Source: Haloimpatiens sp. FM7315 (GTDB lineage: Bacteria; Bacillota; Clostridia; Clostridiales; Clostridiaceae). From it: 64,000 bases of DNA. This document shows positions 49,946-58,405 of the stretch, piece by piece. Location of the stretch: contig JBGVUE010000001.1 in the NCBI GenBank assembly GCA_041861885.1, forward strand, positions 1,476,001 to 1,540,000, given 5' to 3'. Both the position numbers and the translations under genes were made by a program. Below the pieces are notes generated by a model that made no database searches, was not told the origin of the DNA, and saw nothing but the letters and a program-made list of their open reading frames with translations. Positions within the stretch are counted from its first letter, which is position 1. Each line of letters opens with the position of its first letter.

Positions 49946-50616
49946 TTGTCTATAAAAGATAATATTCAAAAGATTTTACCTAAAATTAATAAGGATGTTA
50001 CCCTTATAGCAGTGTCAAAAACTAGATCTGTTGAAGAAATGGAGATTGCATATAGGGAAGGCCTTAGAGATTTTGGAGAAAATAAAGTACAAGAGTTAGT
50101 AAATAAAAGCGAAGAATTTCATAAAGATGTTCGATGGCATTTGATTGGACATTTACAAACAAATAAAGTTAAATACATTGTTGGCAAGGTGCATTTAATA
50201 CAATCTTTAGATAGTGAAAAACTTTTGCATGAAATTGAAAAAAGGTATTCACAAAAAATCTAATAGCCAATGTGTTAATAGAAGTCAATATAGGGAAAGA
50301 GGAGAGCAAATCTGGTATTGATTTGGTTGACCTTGATTCTCTTCTTGAAAAATGTGAGACATGTAAAAATGTGAGAGTAAAAGGGCTTATGTGCATAATA
50401 CCAAAAGGTAGTGATAAGGAGAATAGAGCTTATTTTAAAAAAATGAAAATTATATTTGAGAATTTAAAAACTAAGAAATTTAATAACGTAAGTATGGATA
50501 TTTTATCAATGGGAATGTCAGGTGATTACGAGTTAGCTCTAGAAGAAGGATCAAACATGGTAAGAATTGGCCAAGGAATATTTGGACCGAGAAATTATGA
50601 AAGAGAGGTAAAGTAA
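49946..50616 (+). CDS. yggS: PLP homeostasis protein YggS/PLPBP (frameshift at A6)
   Basis: This is a pyridoxal-phosphate-binding protein that buffers free cofactor. The PLP Lys lies in LIAVSKTRSVEEM. Next come DFGENKVQEL, WHLIGHLQTNKVKY and the C-terminal SMGMSGDYELALEEGSNMVR. The frame breaks at the A run 50253-50258; one more A gives SQKNLIANVLIEVN. It starts with TTG after TTGGGGAGAG, and sepF begins right after its stop. This ylmE-sepF-yggT-ylmH-divIVA order is common in Gram-positives. Confidence 0.94.
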
Positions 50617-51078
50617 ATGGCAGGTAAAGTATTAAATAAGTTCATGGGTTTGTTTGGTTTAGAGGATGATTACGAGGAAATTGATGAAAAAATGGATGAT
50701 GAAAATGAAAATGAAGATGAAGATGAAGAGTTAGAATGCTCAGATTTTAGTGATAAAAACAAACAAGGAAAAGTTGTAAACATACATACTGCAAGTTCTG
50801 TAAAAGTCATTATAGTAAAACCTGAAACTTTCGATGAAGCTGCAGATATTTGTGATAATTTGAAGAATAGAAAAATTGTTGTTATAAACACAGTTGCACT
50901 AGAAAATAGAATTGCTCAGAGACTATTAGATTTTATTGGTGGAGCTAGTTATTCATTAGGTGGATCGCTTCAAGAAATTGAAAAAAGTGTTTACTTGGTA
51001 TCGCCTTCTAATGTAGCTGTTACAAATGATCTTAAAAATGAGTTATCAAGTAAGGGAATATTTAGTTTTAGTAAATAA
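50617..51078 (+). CDS. sepF: Z-ring associated protein SepF
   Basis: SepF tethers FtsZ to the membrane and forms rings that bundle it. A short amphipathic N-terminus ([14 protein letters not shown]) leads to a very acidic linker. The DUF552 domain follows ([49 protein letters not shown] in part). The 153-residue length is normal. Confidence 0.95.
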   Translation: MAGKVLNKFMGLFGLEDDYEEIDEKMDDENENEDEDEELECSDFSDKNKQGKVVNIHTASSVKVIIVKPETFDEAADICDNLKNRKIVVINTVALENRIAQRLLDFIGGASYSLGGSLQEIEKSVYLVSPSNVAVTNDLKNELSSKGIFSFSK

Positions 51079-51091
51079 GGTGGAGGAACAA

Positions 51092-51355
51092 ATGATTATA
51101 CGTTTTTTTGATTTACTTTTTACGTTTTTAGAATATGCAATATTTTTAGATGTAATATTATCTTGGGTTGCAAGAGGCCGTGATAATAAATTTACTGAGA
51201 TAATTCACATTATTACAGAGCCGTTTTTAATGCCTGGCAGAATTTTACAAGAAAGACTGGTTCCAGGTCTTATGATAGATTTTTCACCAATAGTAGCTTT
51301 TTTAATTATAGGATTTTTAAAAAAGTTAGTTATAATTATTTTATCATTTATTTAG
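51092..51355 (+). CDS. YggT-family membrane protein
   Basis: An 87-residue protein with two hydrophobic helices and the YggT signature (FLDVILSWVARGRDNK then ITEPFLMPGR). Members sit next to sepF across Gram-positives and may help membrane or division functions. The ATG at 51092 follows GGTGGAGGA. Upstream in-frame codons lie inside sepF and are rejected. Confidence 0.92.
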   Translation: MIIRFFDLLFTFLEYAIFLDVILSWVARGRDNKFTEIIHIITEPFLMPGRILQERLVPGLMIDFSPIVAFLIIGFLKKLVIIILSFI

Positions 51356-51364
51356 GTGAGAAAA

Positions 51365-52123
51365 TTGGGCAAGAAAAATTTTACAGATAAAACATATGGT
51401 GAAAACGAAGCAGTTGTTTCGAATATTTATGATAAAATTCAAAGGGCTTATTTAACAAATAGTATAGTATTTACAAATGAATTTTGTAGTCCTAAAATTA
51501 GTTCTGTAGCAAAAAATTTATGCTCTAAAATTGGCGTGAATTTTTGTGCCTATGGTGTTTTTCAGGATGCAGAAAGGTGTATGCTTTCATTCTCTTTATG
51601 TGAAGTTGAAAACTCAAAGTATCCTATAGATTTTTTAAAGATAAGTGTCAAATCTAAATTTTGTAGCTTAGATCATAAAGATTTTTTAGGTTCTATAATG
51701 TCTCTTGGAATAAAAAGGGAGAAGTATGGAGACTTAATATTAGAAAATGATAGCTGTTATGTACCTGTTAGTATAGATATTTCTGATTATGTAAAATCAA
51801 ATCTTTTGAAGATAAAAAGGGAAAGTTGTAGCATTAAAAGTATAGACATACTAGAGGATTATGTGCCTAACTTTAAATTTCAGGATATCTTAGTTATTGT
51901 AACTTCAGATAGGCTTGATAGTTTTGTAGCTTCTATATGTAAAATTTCAAGAAACAAAAGTGCTGATTTTATAAAATCCGGGAATGTACAATTGAATTAT
52001 TCAGAGATTTATGAAAAAGATTTTAAGGTTTCAGAAAATGACATACTTACTATAAGAAGGTATGGAAAATATAAGATTTATAGTTTTTGGGCTATACTCA
52101 AAAAGATAGAATTAAAATTTTAA
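51365..52123 (+). CDS. ylmH: S4-domain RNA-binding protein YlmH
   Basis: YlmH has an N-terminal domain of unknown function and a C-terminal S4 RNA-binding domain (LDSFVASICKISRNKSADFI and GNVQLNYSEIYEKDFKVSENDILTIRR in parts). Bacillus YlmH helps rescue or quality control of stalled 50S ribosomes. rqcH, the main enzyme of that pathway, is encoded 6 kb downstream. The TTG at 51365 follows AGGTGAG; a GTG at 51356 overlaps that site. Confidence 0.9.
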   Translation: MGKKNFTDKTYGENEAVVSNIYDKIQRAYLTNSIVFTNEFCSPKISSVAKNLCSKIGVNFCAYGVFQDAERCMLSFSLCEVENSKYPIDFLKISVKSKFCSLDHKDFLGSIMSLGIKREKYGDLILENDSCYVPVSIDISDYVKSNLLKIKRESCSIKSIDILEDYVPNFKFQDILVIVTSDRLDSFVASICKISRNKSADFIKSGNVQLNYSEIYEKDFKVSENDILTIRRYGKYKIYSFWAILKKIELKF

Positions 52124-52161
52124 TTAAAAAATTTGCATAAAATTAAATTGAGGTGATATTT

Positions 52162-52782
52162 TTGTTAACTCCTGTAGAGATAAACAATAAAGAGTTTAAA
52201 AAAGGTTTTAGAGGTTATGATATTGATGAAGTTGATGAATTTCTAGACACAGTAGTTGAAGACTATGAAAGAATTTATAAAGAGAATGTGTCCTTAAAGG
52301 AAAAAGTCCAAGTAATGAATGAGAAAATGGAACATTATTCAAAGATAGAAAGTACTATACAAAATACCCTTATATTAGCACAAAATGCTGCAGAACAAGC
52401 AAAAAAATCTGCACAGAAAGAATCCGAATTGATTATAAAAAATGCTAATGATTCAGCTCAGAGAATAATTGATAAAGCTCATAATGATGTAGTTAAAATT
52501 AACGATGATTATGATAGAATTAAGCAAGAATTTGCAAAATTCACAAGCAAATTTAGAAACTTTATGAAGAGCCAATTGGATATGTTTGAAAGTCTTGAGA
52601 AGGATTTTATCAAAAATTATAGTATTGGAAAGTCTTTGGATAGTATTAAAGAAAAAGAAATTGAGAGCATGAATACATGTAACGATAGAGATGTTGAGTT
52701 TAATATAGAGGATATTAAAGATAAAAATTTAAAACAAGAAGAACTAAATGAAATAAAAAGTTTTTTTGTAAAAGAAGATTAA
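52162..52782 (+). CDS. divIVA: Septum/pole marker DivIVA
   Basis: DivIVA senses curved membrane and recruits proteins to septa and poles. The N-terminal lipid-binding domain is classic ([19 protein letters not shown], then [20 protein letters not shown]). A long coiled coil and acidic tail follow, about 206 residues in all. The TTG at 52162 after GAGGTGATA gives the standard MLTP start. It is the last gene of the dcw cluster and precedes a terminator. Confidence 0.95.
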   Translation: MLTPVEINNKEFKKGFRGYDIDEVDEFLDTVVEDYERIYKENVSLKEKVQVMNEKMEHYSKIESTIQNTLILAQNAAEQAKKSAQKESELIIKNANDSAQRIIDKAHNDVVKINDDYDRIKQEFAKFTSKFRNFMKSQLDMFESLEKDFIKNYSIGKSLDSIKEKEIESMNTCNDRDVEFNIEDIKDKNLKQEELNEIKSFFVKED

Positions 52783-52788
52783 AAAAAT

Positions 52789-52832
52789 TGTGACAATAAG
52801 TGCTTCTTATGAAGATACATTGTCACATTTTT
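52789..52832 (+). terminator. Terminator at the end of the dcw cluster
   Basis: A 9-bp stem (52789-52797 with 52819-52827) with an inner CTTC/GAAG hairpin, followed by five T residues. Confidence 0.85.
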
Positions 52833-52931
52833 ATTTAAGGCTTACAATAAGCAATGGCTTTTGTATGCTATTAATCGTAAAATAGAAACAAAAGTTAAAA
52901 TAAGTAATAATATGAGAGGGGTATATAATAT

Positions 52932-53624
52932 ATGATAATTGGAATTATAGGTGCTATGGATGAGGAGATAGAAATACTTTTAGATAAATTAAATTTAAGG
53001 AAAAAGGATTTAAAGGGGAACATGGAGTTTAATTGCGGTAAACTTTTTTCTAAAGAAGTAGTTTTAGTTAGAAGTGGCATTGGAAAAGTAAATGCAGCAA
53101 TTTGTTCTCAAATACTTATAGATGATTATAATGTGGATATAATAATAAATGTTGGTGTTGCAGGTGGTGTAAGATTCGATATATACCCAGGAGATATTGT
53201 TATTGGAAATAATTTAGTTCAATATGATATGGATACTTCAGCTTTTGGAGATAAAATAGGACAGGTTCCAAGGCTTGATACTTATGATTTTAAATGTGAT
53301 GAGAAGTTAATCGATATAGCAAAAAAAGCCTGTGCTTTTTTAGAGGGTCATAATTATTTTGTTGGTAGAATAGTTTCTGGGGATCAATTTATTAATGATG
53401 TAGATAAAATAAAGTGGTTTAATGATGAGTTTAAAGCCTATGCTTGTGAAATGGAAGGAGCCAGTATAGCACAAGTTTGTTATTTGAATAAGGTGCCTTT
53501 TGTAGTAATACGTTCTATATCAGATAATGCAAGTAATGGAGCTCATATAGATTATGAAAAATTTAAAATTATAGCAGTACAAAATTCCTGTAATATCCTA
53601 AAAAATATGCTAGAGATTATGTAG
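52932..53624 (+). CDS. mtnN: 5'-methylthioadenosine/S-adenosylhomocysteine nucleosidase
   Basis: This enzyme (Pfs/MtnN) cleaves adenine from methylthioadenosine and S-adenosylhomocysteine, removing SAM by-products. Motifs are IIGIIGAMDEEIEIL at the start, GIGKVNAA, VGVAGGV, and FACEMEGASIAQ-like (YACEMEGASIAQV). RSISDNAS lies near the end and includes the catalytic Asp. The 230-residue length is standard. It ends directly before the DAHP synthase gene. Confidence 0.96.
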   Translation: MIIGIIGAMDEEIEILLDKLNLRKKDLKGNMEFNCGKLFSKEVVLVRSGIGKVNAAICSQILIDDYNVDIIINVGVAGGVRFDIYPGDIVIGNNLVQYDMDTSAFGDKIGQVPRLDTYDFKCDEKLIDIAKKACAFLEGHNYFVGRIVSGDQFINDVDKIKWFNDEFKAYACEMEGASIAQVCYLNKVPFVVIRSISDNASNGAHIDYEKFKIIAVQNSCNILKNMLEIM

Positions 53625-53636
53625 GTGAATTTAAAA

Positions 53637-54443
53637 ATGAAACATTTGTTAGTAGAAAAGAGTTCAGGTGAAAATATAAAAATTCAAATTGGGGATATAT
53701 TAGTTGGGGGAAATAAAAAAGTAATAATATCAGGACCCTGTGCAGTTGAAGATTATGAAAGTACATTAGGTATTGCAAGGAAGTTAAAAAATATTGGTGT
53801 ACATATGTTAAGAGGTGGAGTATTTAAGCCAAGAACTTCTCCTTATGATTTTCAAGGACTTGGGTTTAGAGGATTAGAAATATTAAGTAAAGTTAAAGGT
53901 GAGGTAGGAATTCCTATAGTTACAGAAATAATGGATGCAAGAGATTTAGAGAAAGCTGTGCCTTATTTAGATGTTATTCAAGTTGGTTCAAGAAATATGT
54001 ATAATTACTCTTTATTAAAAGAGCTTGGGAAAATTAACAAACCTGTTCTTTTAAAAAGAGGGATGAGTGCTACTATATCTGAGTGGCTGTATGCCGCAGA
54101 ATACATAATGCAAGGTGGAAATCATAATGTAATTTTGTGTGAGAGAGGAATAAGGACCTTTGAAGACTATACAAGAAATACTCTGGATTTGAATGCAGTT
54201 GCAGTAATAAAACAAAAATATAGATTGCCAATAATAGTAGACCCAAGTCATGGAACTGGTATAAGAGAATTAGTTCTTCCAATGTCTTTAGCTGCAATAG
54301 CTGCAGGAAGTGATGGGCTTATAATTGAAAGCCATATTAATCCTGATAAATCAATTTCAGATGCGAGACAGACGGTATCAATGGACACATTAAATACTAT
54401 AGTAAACAAGGTGAATACTTTTGAGAATACTTTTTCAATGTAG
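53637..54443 (+). CDS. aroF: 3-deoxy-7-phosphoheptulonate (DAHP) synthase, short AroF type
   Basis: This enzyme joins PEP and erythrose 4-phosphate in the first step of aromatic amino acid synthesis. It is a type I-beta/KDO8P-synthase-like enzyme, with ISGPCAVEDYE, LRGGVFKPRTSPYDFQG, QVGSRNMYN, LKRGMSATI and VDPSHGTGIRE. Only about 30 residues precede the barrel, so the ACT-like or ferredoxin-like regulatory domain of many relatives is absent and feedback control by such a domain is unlikely. The ATG at 53637 follows TAGGTGA. No other aro gene is near. Confidence 0.93.
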   Translation: MKHLLVEKSSGENIKIQIGDILVGGNKKVIISGPCAVEDYESTLGIARKLKNIGVHMLRGGVFKPRTSPYDFQGLGFRGLEILSKVKGEVGIPIVTEIMDARDLEKAVPYLDVIQVGSRNMYNYSLLKELGKINKPVLLKRGMSATISEWLYAAEYIMQGGNHNVILCERGIRTFEDYTRNTLDLNAVAVIKQKYRLPIIVDPSHGTGIRELVLPMSLAAIAAGSDGLIIESHINPDKSISDARQTVSMDTLNTIVNKVNTFENTFSM

Positions 54444-54572
54444 AAATTATTATTATAAAAATATATCTTGTATAATATCTACATCTAAAGGAGTTTAAAA
54501 CTTTAAAGAATAAAAATAATTTCTTTTGAAAAACTAACTAAAAACAGTATAGTTTTAAAAGGAGTTGTTAGT

Positions 54573-55180
54573 ATGGATTGTAGTTCTCTTGATTATTTTA
54601 AAAATAAACTGCTTAAACAAAAGAAAGATGTGGAGTCTTTTTGAGGAAGGCTAAGGAAGATAACCTTGCAGGAACTAATAGGGATATGGAAAATGAATTA
54701 TCTAATTATGATAATCATCCAGCAGATGCAGCTGGTAATCTTTACGATAAAGAAAGGGGTCTTGCAATAAAAGATCACGAAATTTCTTTGATGAATAAAA
54801 TAGATGAAGCCCTAGAAGATATACAAAAGGGAGTATATGGAAAATGTAAGATGTGTGGAAAAGAAATAATAAAAGATAGATTAGAGTTTATTCCTTACGC
54901 TAAGTATTGTGCTTTATGTCAAAAACAAATAAGTAGCAAAATTCCTAGCCAAAATATAGGCACCTCAGAAGAAGATGGATTACTAAATAAACCTTTTGGG
55001 TATGGTTATAATGACTTTAAGGATAAAGTTGAATTTGATGCTGAAGATAGTTATCAGAGTGTTGAAAGATTTAATAGGATTAAAAACATGAATGAAAACT
55101 ATTATGAAGATGATGATGAGTATGTTGAATTTGTTGAAAGAATAAGCAATGAACAGTATAAAAATCAGCTTCCTGACTAG
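54573..55180 (+). CDS. DksA/TraR zinc-finger family protein, YteA-like (frameshift at T5)
   Basis: The protein has an N-terminal coiled coil and a DksA/TraR C4 zinc finger, with CKMCG and CALCQ as the Cys pairs. The acidic C-terminal tail (NENYYEDDDEYVEFVERI) is typical of Firmicute YteA proteins. Whether it acts on RNA polymerase like DksA is unknown. The ATG at 54573 follows AAAAGGAG. The frame breaks at the T run 54638-54642; one more T gives VESFLRKAKEDN. Without repair the reading would start at 54641 and lose the first helix. Confidence 0.88.
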
Positions 55181-55198
55181 GAGGAATGGGGGATAGGT

Positions 55199-55651
55199 GT
55201 GGAAATAATTATTATATTTTTAGGGGTTTTAATAGATAGATTAACTAAAATTTGGAGTATAAACACTTTATCAAAAATAAATGAAATAAAGATTGTAGAT
55301 AATTATTTTAGTTTTTATTATCTAGAAAATAAAGGGGCAGCTTTTGGTATTTTAAGAAACAAATTAATTTTTTTAAGTGTTGTTACCTTAATGGTTTTGA
55401 TTGGATTAACTTTTTATTTATTCTTTAAAAAGCCCAAATCTAGTATATTAAGAGTGTCTTTGGCTTTAATAATATCAGGGGCTATTGGTAATTTAATAGA
55501 TAGGTTTTACTATAAATTTGTTATTGACTTTATACTTCTTCATTATAAAGATGTATATTATTACCCTGTTTTTAATATAGCAGATATACTAGTTTGTATA
55601 GGTACAGTTTTGCTTATAATTTATTTAATAAAGGAAGATAAACATGAATGA
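55199..55651 (+). CDS. lspA: Lipoprotein signal peptidase LspA
   Basis: LspA removes signal peptides from prolipoproteins in the membrane. Four membrane helices are seen, with the aspartyl dyad in GNLIDRFYY and VFNIADILVC and the early LIDRLTKIW and ENKGAAFG motifs. Length 150 is standard. It starts with GTG after AGGAGGAATGGGGG and overlaps the pseudouridine synthase gene by eight bases. Confidence 0.96.
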   Translation: MEIIIIFLGVLIDRLTKIWSINTLSKINEIKIVDNYFSFYYLENKGAAFGILRNKLIFLSVVTLMVLIGLTFYLFFKKPKSSILRVSLALIISGAIGNLIDRFYYKFVIDFILLHYKDVYYYPVFNIADILVCIGTVLLIIYLIKEDKHE

Positions 55652-56561
55652 TTTATATGTATTTAAAGTTTGTAGTGAATGTCAAGATATGAGACTGGAT
55701 GTATTTCTTTCTTTGGAGTTTAAAGATAAATCAAGGTCTTATATTCAAAAAATTATTAAAGATGGAAATGCAAAAGTGAATGCTAAAGTGAAAAAGAGTA
55801 ATTACAAACTTAAAACTAATGAGGAAGTAACTGTTAAGATACCAGAGGCTATAGAGTTAAATATTATTCCTCAGAATATACCTTTAGATATACTTTATGA
55901 GGATAAGGACGTCATAGTTGTAAATAAATCTCAAGGTATGGTGGTACACCCCGCACCGGGACTATATACGGACACTTTAGTAAATGCGCTTTTGTATCAT
56001 TGCAAAGATTTATCTGGTATAAATGGAGTGACAAGACCTGGAATTGTACATAGGATTGATAAAGATACATCCGGGGTATTAGTGGTTGCTAAAAATGATT
56101 TCTCTCACAATAAGCTTGCAGAGCAGTTAAAAGATCATTCCATGACTAGAGAATACATTGCCCTTACGGAAGGGGTATTAAAAAATAATTTTGGAACCAT
56201 TAATGCTCCATTAGATAGGCATCCCTCAGAGAGAATAAAGATGGCTGTGGTAACTGGTGGTAGAGAAGCGATTACACATTATGAAGTGATGAAACTTTTT
56301 AAGCAGAATTCTTTGATTAAGTGTATATTAGAAACCGGGAGAACTCATCAAATAAGAGTGCATATGTCATATATTGGGCATCCTCTTGTTGGAGATCCGG
56401 TGTATGGATATAAGAAGCAAAGGTTTAATTTAAATGGTCAAATGCTGCACGCTCATAAATTAGGATTTATACATCCAACTAAAGGAGAATACATGGAGTT
56501 TTCAACTCCACTTCCAGATTATTTTAGTAATTTAGTTGAAAAGTTAAAAAATAATCTGTAA
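55644..56561 (+). CDS. RluD-family 23S rRNA pseudouridine synthase
   Basis: An N-terminal S4 domain (MRLDVFLSLEFKDKSRSYIQK) precedes the RluA-family catalytic domain. The active-site block is GIVHRIDKDTSGVLVVAKND, and the C-terminal GRTHQIRVHMSYIGHPLVGD is present. The 305-residue length fits RluD/YlyB. In Firmicutes this gene commonly follows lspA and precedes pyrR, as here. Confidence 0.95.
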   Translation: MNDLYVFKVCSECQDMRLDVFLSLEFKDKSRSYIQKIIKDGNAKVNAKVKKSNYKLKTNEEVTVKIPEAIELNIIPQNIPLDILYEDKDVIVVNKSQGMVVHPAPGLYTDTLVNALLYHCKDLSGINGVTRPGIVHRIDKDTSGVLVVAKNDFSHNKLAEQLKDHSMTREYIALTEGVLKNNFGTINAPLDRHPSERIKMAVVTGGREAITHYEVMKLFKQNSLIKCILETGRTHQIRVHMSYIGHPLVGDPVYGYKKQRFNLNGQMLHAHKLGFIHPTKGEYMEFSTPLPDYFSNLVEKLKNNL

Positions 56562-56586
56562 AATGATAGTATATGTTGTAAGTTCG

Positions 56587-56615
56587 CGTTTAGATCCGAG
56601 ATCTAGACGTTTTTT
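56587..56615 (+). terminator. Terminator between rluD-like gene and pyrR
   Basis: A 10-bp stem with one G-U pair (56587-56596 with 56600-56609), three-base loop and six T residues. In some Gram-positives an attenuator precedes pyrR; no competing antiterminator or PyrR-binding loop was evident here. Confidence 0.85.
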
Positions 56616-56665
56616 CTATTATTTATTTATAAAATATACAAGTTAAAGATTGGAGGATAATATTA

Positions 56666-57199
56666 ATGCAGCTAAAAGCTTTAATTTTAGATGAAAAAGC
56701 TATGAAAAGAACTATGACAAGAATAGCTCACGAAATTATAGAGAAAAACAAAGGTGTAAAAAATATTATATTGATTGGTATAAGAAGAAGAGGGTACCCT
56801 TTAGCTGAGAGAATAGCAAGTTTAATTGAGATAATTGAAGGAGAAAAAGTAGAAGTAGGTCATGTTGATATTACCCTATATAGGGATGATTTAACGGCGT
56901 TAAGTGAACAACCAGTAATTAATAGTGGTGATTTAGGCTTAGATGTTAAAGATAAAGTAGTAGTTTTAGTTGATGATGTACTCTATACAGGAAGAACAGT
57001 AAGAGCAGCCTTAGAGGCAATTATAGATCATGGAAGACCTGAGAGGATACAACTAGCTGTACTTGTTGATAGAGGGCATAGAGAACTTCCTATAAGGGCT
57101 GATTACGTAGGAAAGAATATACCAACATCAAGAAAAGAGGTAGTTTCGGTAAGAGTAAAAGAATTAGACGAAGAAGATTCAGTTAAAATATATGAGTAA
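56666..57199 (+). CDS. pyrR: Bifunctional pyrimidine operon regulator / uracil phosphoribosyltransferase PyrR
   Basis: PyrR binds pyr mRNA to cause attenuation and also has uracil phosphoribosyltransferase activity. The PRPP-binding motif is [18 protein letters not shown], with [14 protein letters not shown] and the [12 protein letters not shown] hood. Length 177 is standard. The pyr biosynthetic genes are not in the window. The ATG follows TGGAGGATA. Confidence 0.96.
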   Translation: MQLKALILDEKAMKRTMTRIAHEIIEKNKGVKNIILIGIRRRGYPLAERIASLIEIIEGEKVEVGHVDITLYRDDLTALSEQPVINSGDLGLDVKDKVVVLVDDVLYTGRTVRAALEAIIDHGRPERIQLAVLVDRGHRELPIRADYVGKNIPTSRKEVVSVRVKELDEEDSVKIYE

Positions 57200-57243
57200 A
57201 ACAAAAAATGTTTTTGCCATAAAGATGTTTATAGGAGATGAAT

Positions 57244-58356
57244 ATGATGTATGAATTGATAGCTACAGCTACTTTTGGTCTTGAATCTATAGTAGCAAAA
57301 GAATTAAAAAAATTAGGTTATGATAATTTAAAAGTTGAAAATGCAAGAATTACATTTGAGGGAGATGAATATGATATTGCTCTTTGCAATATGTGGCTTA
57401 GATGTGCAGATAGAGTTTTAATTAAAATGGCGGAGTTTAAGGCGGAATCTTTTGAAGAATTATACCAAGGAACTTTAAATGTAAATTGGGGAGATATTAT
57501 TCCTGAAAATGGATTCATGCACGTTGTTGGAAAATCTGTTAAATCAAAACTTCATAGTGTACCAGATTGCCAGAGTATAGTAAAAAAAGCTGTTGTAGAA
57601 TCTATGAAGAAAAAATATGAGAAGGATTGGTTCCAAGAAGATGGACCTGAGTACAAAATTGAGGTAGCAATTTTAAAGGATGTAGTTACCTTAACTCTTG
57701 ATACAACAGGTCAAGGCTTACATAAAAGAGGATATAGAAAAAGAGCTGGTGATGCACCAATGAAAGAAACACTAGCAGCTGCTATGGTTTATTTGAGCAA
57801 TTGGAATAATGAGAAGATATTAATAGACCCTTGCTGTGGATCTGGTACTATAGCAATAGAAGCAGCTTTAATAGGCAAAAACATAGCACCTGGAATAAAT
57901 AGAAATTTTGTTTCTGAATCATGGCCACAAATCCCTAAAGAAATATGGGATGAAACAAGAGAATTTGCTAGAAATAGAATAAATGATGATGAGATAAAAC
58001 TTATGGCAACGGATATAAATAGAGGTGTATTAAAACTTGCTAGGGAGAATGCTAAATCAGCTGGTGTTGCTGAGTACATACACTTTCAAGAAATACCAAT
58101 TCAAGAGTTTTTATGCAAGAAAAAATATGTTACCTTAATATCCAATCCTCCTTATGGAGAAAGGATTGGAGAGAAGGAAGAAATAGAAGATATTTATAAA
58201 ACTTTAGGTAAACTCTATAGAGAAAATGATACATGGTCTTTATATATAATTACTTCTAATGAACAATTTCAAAGAAATTTTGGTAGAAAAGCAGATAAAA
58301 ATAGAAAATTATATAATGGAAGACTTCAATGTTACTACTATCAGTATATAAGATAA
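57244..58356 (+). CDS. THUMP-domain RNA guanine-N2 methyltransferase, RlmL/YpsC-like
   Basis: A class I SAM-dependent RNA methyltransferase. The N-terminal THUMP RNA-binding region (ATATFGLESIVAKELKKLGY) precedes a Rossmann domain with DPCCGSGTIAIEAALIG and the catalytic SNPPYGERIG. It probably modifies 23S rRNA, as relatives RlmL and YpsC do. I chose ATG 57244, seven bases after AGGAG; ATG 57238 is too close to that site and 57247 is also possible. Confidence 0.92.
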   Translation: MMYELIATATFGLESIVAKELKKLGYDNLKVENARITFEGDEYDIALCNMWLRCADRVLIKMAEFKAESFEELYQGTLNVNWGDIIPENGFMHVVGKSVKSKLHSVPDCQSIVKKAVVESMKKKYEKDWFQEDGPEYKIEVAILKDVVTLTLDTTGQGLHKRGYRKRAGDAPMKETLAAAMVYLSNWNNEKILIDPCCGSGTIAIEAALIGKNIAPGINRNFVSESWPQIPKEIWDETREFARNRINDDEIKLMATDINRGVLKLARENAKSAGVAEYIHFQEIPIQEFLCKKKYVTLISNPPYGERIGEKEEIEDIYKTLGKLYRENDTWSLYIITSNEQFQRNFGRKADKNRKLYNGRLQCYYYQYIR

Positions 58357-58404
58357 AAACCACAATCTTGGAGATTTTAGTTTTCTCTCCAAGATTGTGG
58401 TTTT
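58356..58404. terminator. Bidirectional terminator between the methyltransferase and rqcH
   Basis: Perfect 19-base arms (58356-58374 and 58386-58404) with an 11-base loop. The arms end in A4 and T4 so the hairpin works for both convergent genes. It starts at the last base of the methyltransferase stop. Confidence 0.93.
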
Positions 58405-58405
58405 C

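Noticed and set aside
56587..56665. PyrR-type attenuator before pyrR
   Set aside because: Only a simple terminator was seen, with no overlapping antiterminator or recognisable PyrR-binding loop.
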